Below, piece after piece: positions 52,758-60,917 of a stretch of DNA of 64,000 nucleotides; within the stretch, counting starts at the first letter, position 1, and the number at the start of each line of letters is the position of its first letter. The stretch lies in NCBI GenBank assembly GCA_041736675.1, contig JBGSTD010000060.1, positions 1 to 64,000 on the forward strand. The letters run 5' to 3'. This DNA is from Salaquimonas sp041736675 (lineage in GTDB: Bacteria; Pseudomonadota; Alphaproteobacteria; Rhizobiales; Rhizobiaceae). The notes below the pieces were generated by a model. That model was not told the origin of the DNA, ran no database searches, and saw only the letters and a list, made by a program, of their open reading frames with translations. The translations under genes and the position numbers were made by a program.

Positions 52758-53328
52758 TCCGGCGGTCTCCATTGAATCTGATTTCTCCGGTTTTAACGCA
52801 GCAATGGATGCAGCCAAAGACAGTACGCGCGATTTCGGGCGTATCTTTACATCAACTTTCAAGTCTGCGGCGATATCTGGAAAATCACTGGACGAAACTT
52901 TGAGGGGCATTGCTCTTCGAATTTCATCCATGGCGCTGTCCAAGGCCTTTGCTCCCGTTGAGAGTGCGGTGTCCTCGCTGTTGAATAACGTTCTGGCAGG
53001 ATTTGCAGCTCCTGTTCCCAATGCAAAAGGTGGCATTTATTCCCAATCTGGACCAATACCATTTGCCAAGGGAGGCGTGATCTCGTCACCCAGCCTGTTT
53101 TCATTTTCAGGAGGAACTGGGCTGATGGGCGAGGCTGGCGCCGAAGCGATTATGCCGTTGACACGAGGCCCGGATGGGAAGCTGGGAATTGCTGGTGCGG
53201 GTTCAGGCTCCAATGTCAGCGTCGTTTTCAACGTACAGGCTGCAGATGCGGCAAGCTTCCAACGTTCTGAAGGGCAGTTGACCGCAATGCTGGCAAGGAC
53301 AGTCCGGCGTGGTCAGCGACACTTGTAA
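52741..53328 (+). CDS. GTA gp11, tape measure protein
   Basis: A 195-residue tape measure, as short as in RcGTA, fitting a short tail. An N-terminal helix region (FSGFNAAMDAAKDSTRDFGR) is followed by Gly-rich repeats with FAKGGVISSPSLFSFSGGTG and GLMGEAGAEAIMPLTRGPDG, the latter being the conserved lambda-type tape measure C-terminal motif. It starts inside the end of gp10.1. Confidence 0.9.
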   Translation: MARISDPAVSIESDFSGFNAAMDAAKDSTRDFGRIFTSTFKSAAISGKSLDETLRGIALRISSMALSKAFAPVESAVSSLLNNVLAGFAAPVPNAKGGIYSQSGPIPFAKGGVISSPSLFSFSGGTGLMGEAGAEAIMPLTRGPDGKLGIAGAGSGSNVSVVFNVQAADAASFQRSEGQLTAMLARTVRRGQRHL

Positions 53329-53357
53329 TCTCATAGTTCAGGAACGGATGATACTCC

Positions 53358-54008
53358 ATGCCTTTGTTGCATTCATTTCATGATGTCCTGTTTCCAACAG
53401 ACATCGCGCTCGGCGCAGCGGGCGGACCGGGAAGACGCACCGAGATCGTTACGCTCGGCTCAGGTCACGAACAGAGAAACGCGCGCTGGGCAAATTCCCG
53501 GCGTCGCTATAACGCAGGTTACGGTGTCAAGACACTCGATGATCTGTCCGATGTGATCGCATTTTTCGAGGAGAGACGTGGCCGCTTGTTCGGTTTCAGA
53601 TTTCGTGATCCTGTTGATCACAAATCCTGCAAACCTGCGGGGCAGGTCTCTTCCTCAGACCAGAAAATCGGTGAAGGAGATGCGATCAACGCCAACTACC
53701 AGCTGTTAAAAACCTATGGCCTGGGAGAGGGGAAATGGGATCGCAAAATCACAAAACCTGTCCTGGGCAGCGTAGCAATCGAAGTCGGCGGAACTCCCAA
53801 AATTGAAGGCGTGGATTTTGATATCAACTACCTTTCCGGTGAGATTATTTTCGTTTCACAATCTGTTCCAGCAATTGGACAAGCCGTCCGTGCGGGTTTT
53901 GAGTTTGATGTTCCTGTCCGCTTTGACGTGGACGAAATCACCATAAACATGACCCATTTCATCGCCGGCGAAATCACCTCAATTCCCCTGTTGGAGATAT
54001 TGGCATGA
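53358..54008 (+). CDS. GTA gp12, distal tail protein (DUF2460)
   Basis: A 216-residue protein of the DUF2460 (TIGR02217) family: FHDVLFPTDIALGAAGGPGR start, ITLGSGHEQRNARWANSRRR-like segment and FRFRDPVDHKSC. In RcGTA this forms the distal tail / baseplate hub ring. It ends in an overlap with gp13. Confidence 0.92.
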   Translation: MPLLHSFHDVLFPTDIALGAAGGPGRRTEIVTLGSGHEQRNARWANSRRRYNAGYGVKTLDDLSDVIAFFEERRGRLFGFRFRDPVDHKSCKPAGQVSSSDQKIGEGDAINANYQLLKTYGLGEGKWDRKITKPVLGSVAIEVGGTPKIEGVDFDINYLSGEIIFVSQSVPAIGQAVRAGFEFDVPVRFDVDEITINMTHFIAGEITSIPLLEILA

Positions 54009-54901
54009 AAAGCATATCTTCTGAATTTCAGGATCATTTGAATGGCGAGACCATTACACTTTGCAATTGTTGGCAGATAGATCGGCCGGATGGTTCAAGT
54101 CTTGGCTTTACTGACCATGATCTTCCGATTGAATTTGACGGTCTTTCCTTTGAGGCGGCGTCCGGTTTTCAGGCAAGCCAAATGGAAGCCTCAAGCGGTC
54201 TGACCCCTGACAATCATCAGATAATGGGCGCTCTTCAATCCGAACGCATTTCCAGCGAGGATATTCGCAACAGGCTTTATGATGGCGCAAGCGTAGCGCA
54301 TTTCATTGTCAACTGGATGGCACCGGAAGAACGCTCTTTGATGCACAAATATCTGCTCGGAGAAATCACACAGCAAGATGGAGTGTTCAAAGCTGAATTG
54401 AAATCGCTGACTGCTTTGTTGGACCAGACCAATGTCCGGCGTTTCGAGCGGCGTTGCAATGCCAGCCTGGGTGATGAGAAATGCGGAATTGATTTGAATG
54501 GATCATTCATCACTTCCGGCATTGTGGAAAAAGCGCCTGAACTGGACTTGATTTACACAAGCGGTCTGGAAAGTTATCCGGAGGGGTGGTTCGCTGGCGG
54601 AAAGATAAGCTTCGTCTCAGGTACCAACCAGGGCCTTGATCTGGAAATTGTTAACAGTGCTCGACAGTTTGGCAACAATCAACACACGGTATTGTCGCTC
54701 TGGTCCGCACCACCAAAGCCGGTGAGTGCAGGCGATCATTTTCAAGCCCGGCCAGGCTGTGACAAGTTGCTGGAAACCTGTCGGGGCAAGTTTTCCAATG
54801 CGCTGAACTTTCAGGGGTTTCCCCATATGCCGGGAAGTGATTTTGCCATGAGCTATGCCAACAACTCTGACAACATGGACGGCGGGCCGCTCGTTCCATG
54901 A
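54005..54901 (+). CDS. GTA gp13, baseplate hub protein (DUF2163)
   Basis: A 298-residue protein of the DUF2163/phage BR0599 (TIGR02218) family: CNCWQIDRPDGSSLGFTDHD near residues 20-40 and the Cys-rich RRCNASLGDEKCGIDLN and RPGCDKLLETCRGKF segments. In RcGTA the gp13 protein is an Fe-S-cluster-containing hub component, and the conserved cysteines are present here. It overlaps gp12 and gp14 by 4 nt each. Confidence 0.92.
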   Translation: MKSISSEFQDHLNGETITLCNCWQIDRPDGSSLGFTDHDLPIEFDGLSFEAASGFQASQMEASSGLTPDNHQIMGALQSERISSEDIRNRLYDGASVAHFIVNWMAPEERSLMHKYLLGEITQQDGVFKAELKSLTALLDQTNVRRFERRCNASLGDEKCGIDLNGSFITSGIVEKAPELDLIYTSGLESYPEGWFAGGKISFVSGTNQGLDLEIVNSARQFGNNQHTVLSLWSAPPKPVSAGDHFQARPGCDKLLETCRGKFSNALNFQGFPHMPGSDFAMSYANNSDNMDGGPLVP

Positions 54902-55347
54902 CCAACACACCATTTCGAAAGATGATCCTGGAAGAGTGCCGGGAATGGATAGGCACACCATATTGCCACCAGGCGTCTGTCAAAATGGCTGGTTGTGACT
55001 GTTTGGGGCTTTTGCGAGGTGTCTGGCGCAAACTCTATCAAGGCGAGCCTCAAGCCCTGCCGGCCTATACGGCTGATTGGGGAGAGGTCGATCAGAACGA
55101 ACATCTGCTCAAGGCAGCGACATCTTATTTGCTGCCTGGCACAATGATTTTGCCAGCCTCTGTGATCCTTTTTCGCTGGAGACCGGATTTACCGGTCAAA
55201 CATCTTGGTATCGTCGCCAGTGAGCGGAGTTTTTTCCATGCTTATGAACGTGCCGGTGTTGTCGAGACCACTCTCGGCCCTCATTGGCGCTCAAAGATCG
55301 CAGCATCGTTTGAATTTCCGGAAAATTATCAAGGACAAATCAGTTAA
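54898..55347 (+). CDS. GTA gp14, NlpC/P60 cell-wall peptidase
   Basis: A 149-residue tail-tip peptidase of the TIGR02219 family that would open the recipient's peptidoglycan. The catalytic cysteine is C35 in AGCDCLGLLRG, with the His in VKHLGIVAS later. It overlaps gp13 by 4 nt and gp15 by 1 nt. Confidence 0.93.
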   Translation: MTNTPFRKMILEECREWIGTPYCHQASVKMAGCDCLGLLRGVWRKLYQGEPQALPAYTADWGEVDQNEHLLKAATSYLLPGTMILPASVILFRWRPDLPVKHLGIVASERSFFHAYERAGVVETTLGPHWRSKIAASFEFPENYQGQIS

Positions 55348-58300
55348 TGGCAACAGTAGTTCTTCAGGTTGTAGGCGCTGCCATTGGCGGGGCTATGGGA
55401 GGTCCGGCAGGAGCAGCAGTCGGCAGGGCACTAGGCGCTGCTGCCGGTTACGCAATCGACCAGACACTATTTACCAAGGATCAGCTGATCAGAGGCGGAC
55501 GATTGGAAGACAGCAGGATACTGGCTTCAAGCGATGGAGCTGTAATCCCGCGAGCCTATGGCCGAGTAAGACTGGGCGGACAATTGATTTGGGCAACGCG
55601 GTTTGAGGAGATCAGGTCGGTAAAAAAACGCGGAGGAAAAGGCGGACCTTCGGTCAAGACCGAGAGTTTTTCCTACTACGGCAATTTTGCAATTGGTATC
55701 TGTGAAGGCGAGATAAATCATATTGGTAGTATCTGGGCTGACGGCAAGGAAATTGACCAGACCAAACATGTAATCCGTGTTTACAAGGGAACGCCGGTTC
55801 AACTTCCTGATCCATTGATCGAGTCTAAACAGGGATTTGGTTTGACACCGGCATTTCGCGGAACTGCCTACGTGGTCTTTGAGGATTTTCCACTTGCCGA
55901 TTATGGAAACCGCATTCCCCAGATCAGCTTTGAGGTGATACGTTCAATTGCAAACGTGGATCGGTCAATTCGTGCCGTTACATTAATACCCGGTGCCAGC
56001 GAATTTGGATATTTGCCATCCTCGATCAGTTCAACTGATGCAGGCGTTTTGAAACAGGAAAACACACACACCCTGCTGGCTCGCAGCGACTGGCAGGCTT
56101 CACTGGATGAATTGCAGGCGATTTGCCCGCAATTGGAACGGGTTTCATTGGTTGTGACCTGGTTTGGGACCGACCTTCGCGCAGGCAATTGCCGCATCGA
56201 ACCAAAGGTCTCGCATCATGACAACCAAAGGCCTGCCTGGGTGGTCAGCGGAACCAGCCGCAGCAACGCCAATCTGGTCAGCGCCGTGGACGGGGAGCCG
56301 GCATTTGGTGGAACCCCAACCGATGAAAGCATAGTAAAGGCGATACAGGACCTCAAGGCCCGCGGTTTGAAAGTCACATTTTATCCGTTCATCATGATGG
56401 ATATACCGCCAGACAATCAATTGCCTGATCCCTACGGGGGAAGCCAACAACCAGCTTTTCCCTGGCGCGGAAGAGTTTCCTGTTATCCAGCAATCGGACA
56501 GCCCGATAGCCCGGACGGAACTGTTGATGCGAGCACACAGATAGGATCTTTTTTGGGCCTCGCATCCGTTGCTGATTTTTCCTCGTCAAATACCACAATC
56601 AACTACAATGGTCCGGCAGAATGGTCTTATCGGCGCATGATACTGCACTACGCGCATCTCTGCGAATTGGCCGGAGGCGTCGATGCTTTCCTGATCGGTT
56701 CGGAAATGCGCGGCCTGACGAGGGTTCGCGGCGATGCAGGGTCATTTCCCTTTGTGGATGGATTGATATCTGTCGCAACTGATTGCCGCCAGGTTCTCGA
56801 TCCCGCAACCAAAATAAGTTACGCCGCTGATTGGAGCGAGTATTTCGGTTATCAGCCCGGGAATGCCTCAAATGATGTATACTTCAATCTCGATCCTCTT
56901 TGGGCGGATATTTCAATCGATGCTGTAGCAATTGACAATTACATGCCGATGGCAAACTGGCACGACATCCGTGACCATACCCGTCCGCTGGAAAAATCAA
57001 TCTATTCACATGAGTATCTGAAATCCAATATTTTGGGCGGTGAGGGTTACGATTGGTATTACGCCAGCAAGGCCGATCGTGAAAACCATATTGTCACTCC
57101 GATCACGGACGGACTGGGAGAGCCATGGATTTGGTCTTACAAGAATATACCGCAATGGTGGGCCAGTTTTCATCACGAACGAATTGGTGGATTGCGTTCC
57201 GGACAATCAACGTCATGGCAGCCTGGGAGCAAACCTGTCTGGTTTGCCGAGACCGGATGCCCGGCAGTGGATCGCGGCGCCAATCAGCCCAATGTTTTTG
57301 TGGACCCTAAATCGGCAGAGTCAAAACTACCGCGATTTTCAAAGGGCGCTCGTGATGATCTGATGCTCTTGCGATGTATTGAGGCACAGCTCGAATTCTG
57401 GTCTGGTGACAGCAGCTTGCAACTTGTTGCAAGTCTCAATCCAAATGTTGATTTCAGTCAAATGATCCGGCCATCCGATATTACGGTCTGGACCTGGGAC
57501 GCCCGACCTTTTCCAGCCTTTCCGCAAAAGGCTGATTTATGGAACGACGCATCAAACTGGTATCGCGGACACTGGCTGAACGGCCGGTTGGGGACTTGTC
57601 CAATGGATGATCTGATCAAGGCGATTTTCAGCGATTTCGGTCTTGAGGTACCCGAGTGCAAACTTGATGGGCATTGCCAGGGTTTTGTTGTGGCTGGTGA
57701 AACATCTGCCCGTACAACCATGGAGCCTCTGCTTTTGCTCAACAATATCACTACCAGCGAGAGCAACGGACGTTTGGTTTTCTCCGGCAAAGCCTACCAT
57801 GACCAAATTGCCATTGACGAGAATGATATGGTGCAGGAGGCAGACGAGGCACAGCTTTCATTAAACAGGCAGAGCGAGTTAGAATTGCCAAGGGAAGTAT
57901 TGTTTTCGCACGCCGATATAGACCTTGGCTTTGATACAATCACTTCTTCATCTCGCCGCATGGAGACCAATAGCGATCGTCAGGTGAAGAGCGAACTTCC
58001 GATGGTCTTGTGCCGTGATGAGGCAACCAGGCTGGCGCAGGCAAGGCTGCGGGATTTCTGGATCGGCAGGGACACTGCGCAACTTCAATTGCCGTGGAAA
58101 TATCTGTCCCTCGAACAGGGTGATATTTTGAGGGTTGGCAACAACCAGGCTTTTCAGGTGCGTGACATAATGGATGGTCTCCAGCGTGAAATAGAGGCGG
58201 GCGCTTTCCAGCATTTTGAAGAAACATTGACCTGGATGCAGCCGCCAGTGAACCGTCATTCACAAACAATTGGTGAAGGAGCACCTGAAGTTCTGTTGAT

Positions 58301-59219
58301 GAACCTGCCGCTTGATCAGGACAGTATGCAACCGCAACCTCGAATTTATGCGGCAGCCAGCGCTGCTCCCTGGAACAACCGGTATCCGATTGAAATGTCG
58401 CCGATCAGTACCGGATTTGAACAGGTGGGGAACATTCTCGAACCTGCGGTAATTTTTATCGTGCAAAACGCGGTTGGGCCATCCTCATCAGGAAGATGGG
58501 ACTATGCAAACCACCTTGATGTGACCGTTACAACGAACACTACAGATTTCCTGACAGTTGAGGAAGAGCTGGTATTTGCAGGTGGCAATGCTTTGGCTGT
58601 TCAAACAAATTCCGGCGGCTGGGAAATAATCCAGTTTCGCAAATCCGAAATCACTGGTCTGAAAACTTGGCGCTTGTCCCAATTGTTACGGGGTCAATTA
58701 GGGACCGATCATGAGATGCGGTCCGCTATTTCAGCCGGTGCAAAAGGCGTACTACTCAACTCTGCCATCGTCCCTGTTTTCCTGGAAAAAAATCAGGTTG
58801 GTTTGCCGCTAAACTGGCGGATTGGACCATCTGGGGCCGCAATAAAATCTATCACTGCCTTGAGTGAAACCTGCTCGGGAATCAATGGTCGTCCCTTGAC
58901 ACCTTGTCACTTGAAAGCCCGATTTTCATCCGGAGCCTGCCTCGTCAGCTGGATCAGACGCTCTCGCGTCAACAGCGACAGTTGGGACAATGTTGAAGTT
59001 GAACCCGACTTTTCAATCGAAGCATACAACGTTGAAATTCACCGTCCGAATGGGCAGCTGCTCCGCAGCGTTCCGGTCACAGAGTCATTCCTGAATTATA
59101 GCGACAGCGCAAGGCTTGGTGATCTTGGTTCGCTTTCAGAACCTTTCATAGTAGCCGTATCCCAGCTCTCCAACAGTTCCAACCCCGGACCTGCTGCCTC
59201 GATTACGGTTAATCCATGA
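55347..59219 (+). CDS. GTA gp15, host-specificity / tail megatron protein
   Basis: A 1290-residue tail-tip protein, the usual size for RcGTA gp15. It opens with a Gly-rich helix (VGAAIGGAMGGPAGAAVGRA) as in many tail-tip J-like proteins. The middle holds a TIM-barrel-like domain (GTA_TIM; AGGVDAFLIGSEMRGLTRVR, IWSYKNIPQWWASFHHERIG), then a phage-tail_3-like region, with a beta-rich C-terminus. It recognises the recipient surface together with gp14. No frameshift is seen. A holin-like gene follows 48 bp downstream. Confidence 0.93.
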   Translation: MATVVLQVVGAAIGGAMGGPAGAAVGRALGAAAGYAIDQTLFTKDQLIRGGRLEDSRILASSDGAVIPRAYGRVRLGGQLIWATRFEEIRSVKKRGGKGGPSVKTESFSYYGNFAIGICEGEINHIGSIWADGKEIDQTKHVIRVYKGTPVQLPDPLIESKQGFGLTPAFRGTAYVVFEDFPLADYGNRIPQISFEVIRSIANVDRSIRAVTLIPGASEFGYLPSSISSTDAGVLKQENTHTLLARSDWQASLDELQAICPQLERVSLVVTWFGTDLRAGNCRIEPKVSHHDNQRPAWVVSGTSRSNANLVSAVDGEPAFGGTPTDESIVKAIQDLKARGLKVTFYPFIMMDIPPDNQLPDPYGGSQQPAFPWRGRVSCYPAIGQPDSPDGTVDASTQIGSFLGLASVADFSSSNTTINYNGPAEWSYRRMILHYAHLCELAGGVDAFLIGSEMRGLTRVRGDAGSFPFVDGLISVATDCRQVLDPATKISYAADWSEYFGYQPGNASNDVYFNLDPLWADISIDAVAIDNYMPMANWHDIRDHTRPLEKSIYSHEYLKSNILGGEGYDWYYASKADRENHIVTPITDGLGEPWIWSYKNIPQWWASFHHERIGGLRSGQSTSWQPGSKPVWFAETGCPAVDRGANQPNVFVDPKSAESKLPRFSKGARDDLMLLRCIEAQLEFWSGDSSLQLVASLNPNVDFSQMIRPSDITVWTWDARPFPAFPQKADLWNDASNWYRGHWLNGRLGTCPMDDLIKAIFSDFGLEVPECKLDGHCQGFVVAGETSARTTMEPLLLLNNITTSESNGRLVFSGKAYHDQIAIDENDMVQEADEAQLSLNRQSELELPREVLFSHADIDLGFDTITSSSRRMETNSDRQVKSELPMVLCRDEATRLAQARLRDFWIGRDTAQLQLPWKYLSLEQGDILRVGNNQAFQVRDIMDGLQREIEAGAFQHFEETLTWMQPPVNRHSQTIGEGAPEVLLMNLPLDQDSMQPQPRIYAAASAAPWNNRYPIEMSPISTGFEQVGNILEPAVIFIVQNAVGPSSSGRWDYANHLDVTVTTNTTDFLTVEEELVFAGGNALAVQTNSGGWEIIQFRKSEITGLKTWRLSQLLRGQLGTDHEMRSAISAGAKGVLLNSAIVPVFLEKNQVGLPLNWRIGPSGAAIKSITALSETCSGINGRPLTPCHLKARFSSGACLVSWIRRSRVNSDSWDNVEVEPDFSIEAYNVEIHRPNGQLLRSVPVTESFLNYSDSARLGDLGSLSEPFIVAVSQLSNSSNPGPAASITVNP

Positions 59220-59267
59220 ATCACAACAGAACCAGTTAACTCAGTAAAAGAAACGAAAGGAAACAAC

Positions 59268-59474
59268 ATGGTAGATGAAAAACCTTGGTATGAATCAAAG
59301 ACAATCTGGGGCTCTCTCGTGGCGGTGGCTGCTGCCCTGACTGCAACCCTGGGAGTAAATCTGGACGCGCTTACCCAGGCAGATCTGGCCGGAGTACTGG
59401 TTCAGATCGCAGGTGCAGTTGGATCACTTGTGGCGATTTACGGCCGCCTGTCCGCTACCGACATTATTTCCTGA
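59268..59474 (+). CDS. holin-like small membrane protein
   Basis: A 68-residue protein with a short charged N-terminus (MVDEKPWYESKTIWGS) and two predicted membrane helices (about residues 15-30 and 42-60), ending GRLSATDIIS. This WYxSKTIWG... IYGRLSA pattern occurs in small proteins of Rhizobiales phages near lysis genes; holin activity is inferred from topology and position, not shown. AAAGGA precedes the ATG. It is the first gene after gp15. Confidence 0.7.
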   Translation: MVDEKPWYESKTIWGSLVAVAAALTATLGVNLDALTQADLAGVLVQIAGAVGSLVAIYGRLSATDIIS

Positions 59475-59479
59475 TCCAA

Positions 59480-59734
59480 ATGGCGCAATGGATATCAGCC
59501 CTGGCGGCGCTATTCGGATTGATTCGCCTCCTGCTCCGGCAAATGCAGACCAGGATCAGGAACAAGGAAATCGTTGATCAATTGACATTAAGAACCAAGG
59601 CTAAAGGTCATGATTTATTGCTTAAGGTTCTTGGTGCCAGACAGCAGGCGCGGGCAGGTTATCTTGCCCGCAATGACGATAATGCTGGTACTTCTGATAG
59701 CAGGCTGCCAAACCACAGGAAAAAGCAGAGTTGA
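59480..59734 (+). CDS. i-spanin-like (Rz-type) protein
   Basis: An 84-residue protein with one N-terminal membrane helix (WISALAALFGLIRLLL) and a basic, helical remainder (RQMQTRIRNKEIVDQLTLRT). It starts 5 bp after the holin-like stop with no clear ribosome binding site, suggesting coupling. Its 3' half overlaps the following lipoprotein gene in another frame, the hallmark arrangement of Rz/Rz1 spanin pairs. It is shorter than lambda Rz. Function is inferred. Confidence 0.6.
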   Translation: MAQWISALAALFGLIRLLLRQMQTRIRNKEIVDQLTLRTKAKGHDLLLKVLGARQQARAGYLARNDDNAGTSDSRLPNHRKKQS

Positions 59735-59876
59735 AACTGACCCTTCGCTTTCAGGGCCGCAGATGGGGTGGATTTGTCAGGCATTCCGCCCCATTACCTT
59801 TACCCATGAAGATGCAGAAGAAACCGTTCTGCAAATTTTGGAACACAATACAGCCTGGAACGTGTTGTGTGAATAG
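59610..59876 (+). CDS. o-spanin-like (Rz1-type) lipoprotein, overlapping the i-spanin gene
   Basis: An 88-residue frame with RR followed by a hydrophobic stretch and a lipobox (LLIAGC, C33), giving a mature lipoprotein of about 56 residues. The tail ICQAFRPITF and ILEHNTAWNVLCE resembles the CxAFRPI...HNAAWxxxC pattern of Rz1-like proteins in alphaproteobacterial phages. The gene overlaps the i-spanin-like gene by 125 nt in a different frame. ATG at 59610 has AAAGG just upstream; an internal ATG at 59673 would leave almost no n-region. Confidence 0.68.
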   Translation: MIYCLRFLVPDSRRGQVILPAMTIMLVLLIAGCQTTGKSRVETDPSLSGPQMGWICQAFRPITFTHEDAEETVLQILEHNTAWNVLCE

Positions 59877-59946
59877 ACTTTGTTTTTGCGATTGGCTTTA
59901 AAAATCATTCATTTCCCATTCAGACAACAAATGCTAAAAAGTCGCC

Positions 59947-60180
59947 ATGAAAAAGATACACACCCTCATATCGGCATTTGCTGTCGTTGTCGCTCTTGGA
60001 GCGCCCTTACCCGTTTTGGCTGCAGATTGTGCCAGTGAAGCGAGGGTGGCAGCATCAAGTCTTAATGCGGAAGTACTCAACGTCGTTGATCTTGGCGATG
60101 GCAATTGCGAAGTTACTCTTCGTATCCCTGGAAAAGATGGAGCTCCCCCAAGGGTGGTCACAAAAAAGCTTAAGGGTTAG
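59947..60180 (+). CDS. feuN: FeuN-like small periplasmic modulator
   Basis: A 77-residue protein with a signal peptide (MKKIHTLISAFAVVVALGAPLPVLAA, split at the lysine start and AA-type cleavage) and a mature region of about 52 residues with two cysteines. It lies 47 bp upstream of a FeuP-like regulator. In Sinorhizobium meliloti, FeuN is a small periplasmic protein in this position that inhibits the FeuQ kinase. The assignment rests on size, export signal and position. Confidence 0.7.
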   Translation: MKKIHTLISAFAVVVALGAPLPVLAADCASEARVAASSLNAEVLNVVDLGDGNCEVTLRIPGKDGAPPRVVTKKLKG

Positions 60181-60227
60181 TTTGTGATTGGTCGAATGGT
60201 CGATTCGGTAATATCCGGAGTTCAGAA

Positions 60228-60917
60228 ATGCGAATTTTGATTGTCGAGGATGATAAGGACTTGAATCGCCAGCTGGTGGAAGCCTTTGAAGTATCCGGAT
60301 ATGCGGTCGATAAGGCTTTTGACGGAGAAGAGGGGCATTTTCTCGGTGATACCGAACCTTATGATGCTGTGGTTCTGGACATCGGCCTTCCCGAAATGGA
60401 TGGTATTACTGTCCTCGAAAACTGGCGCCGAGAGCAACGCAATATGCCGGTTCTGATGTTGACAGCACGTGACCGCTGGAATGACAAGGTCTCCGGTATT
60501 GATGCCGGCGCGGACGATTATGTCACCAAGCCGTTTCATATCGAGGAAGTCCTTGCGCGTGTCCGCGCACTGATCCGCCGTTCTGCCGGGCATGCTGCTT
60601 CCGAGATCAATTGCGGTTCGTTGATGTTGGACACAAGAACATCAAAAGTCACCCTGGCGGGTAATCCGGTTAAATTGACATCACATGAATTGCGCCTGTT
60701 GTCATATTTGATGCACCATCAGGAAAAAGTGCTCTCTCGCACCGAACTCACGGAACATTTGTACGATCAGGATTTTGATCGCGACTCCAATACAATCGAA
60801 GTCTTTATTGGCAGGCTGCGCAAGAAGCTGAATGGCGAATTCATTGAAACCGTTCGCGGGCTCGGATATCGGTTGATGGCACCAGGTAGCAATACCAATA
60901 GCGGAGACAATGCGTGA
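60228..60917 (+). CDS. feuP: OmpR-family response regulator (FeuP-like)
   Basis: A 229-residue response regulator. The receiver domain has the acidic pair in LIVEDDKD, the phospho-acceptor D51 in VVLDIGLPEMDG, and K in DDYVTKPFH. The C-terminal winged helix ends TVRGLGYRLMAPG. FeuP controls cyclic glucan export and osmoadaptation in rhizobia. The gene overlaps the kinase start by 4 nt. Confidence 0.9.
   Translation: MRILIVEDDKDLNRQLVEAFEVSGYAVDKAFDGEEGHFLGDTEPYDAVVLDIGLPEMDGITVLENWRREQRNMPVLMLTARDRWNDKVSGIDAGADDYVTKPFHIEEVLARVRALIRRSAGHAASEINCGSLMLDTRTSKVTLAGNPVKLTSHELRLLSYLMHHQEKVLSRTELTEHLYDQDFDRDSNTIEVFIGRLRKKLNGEFIETVRGLGYRLMAPGSNTNSGDNA

Noticed and set aside
44591..59876. Active prophage
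   Set aside because: No integrase, att-like direct repeats, repressor or replication genes; gene order and short tape measure match RcGTA.
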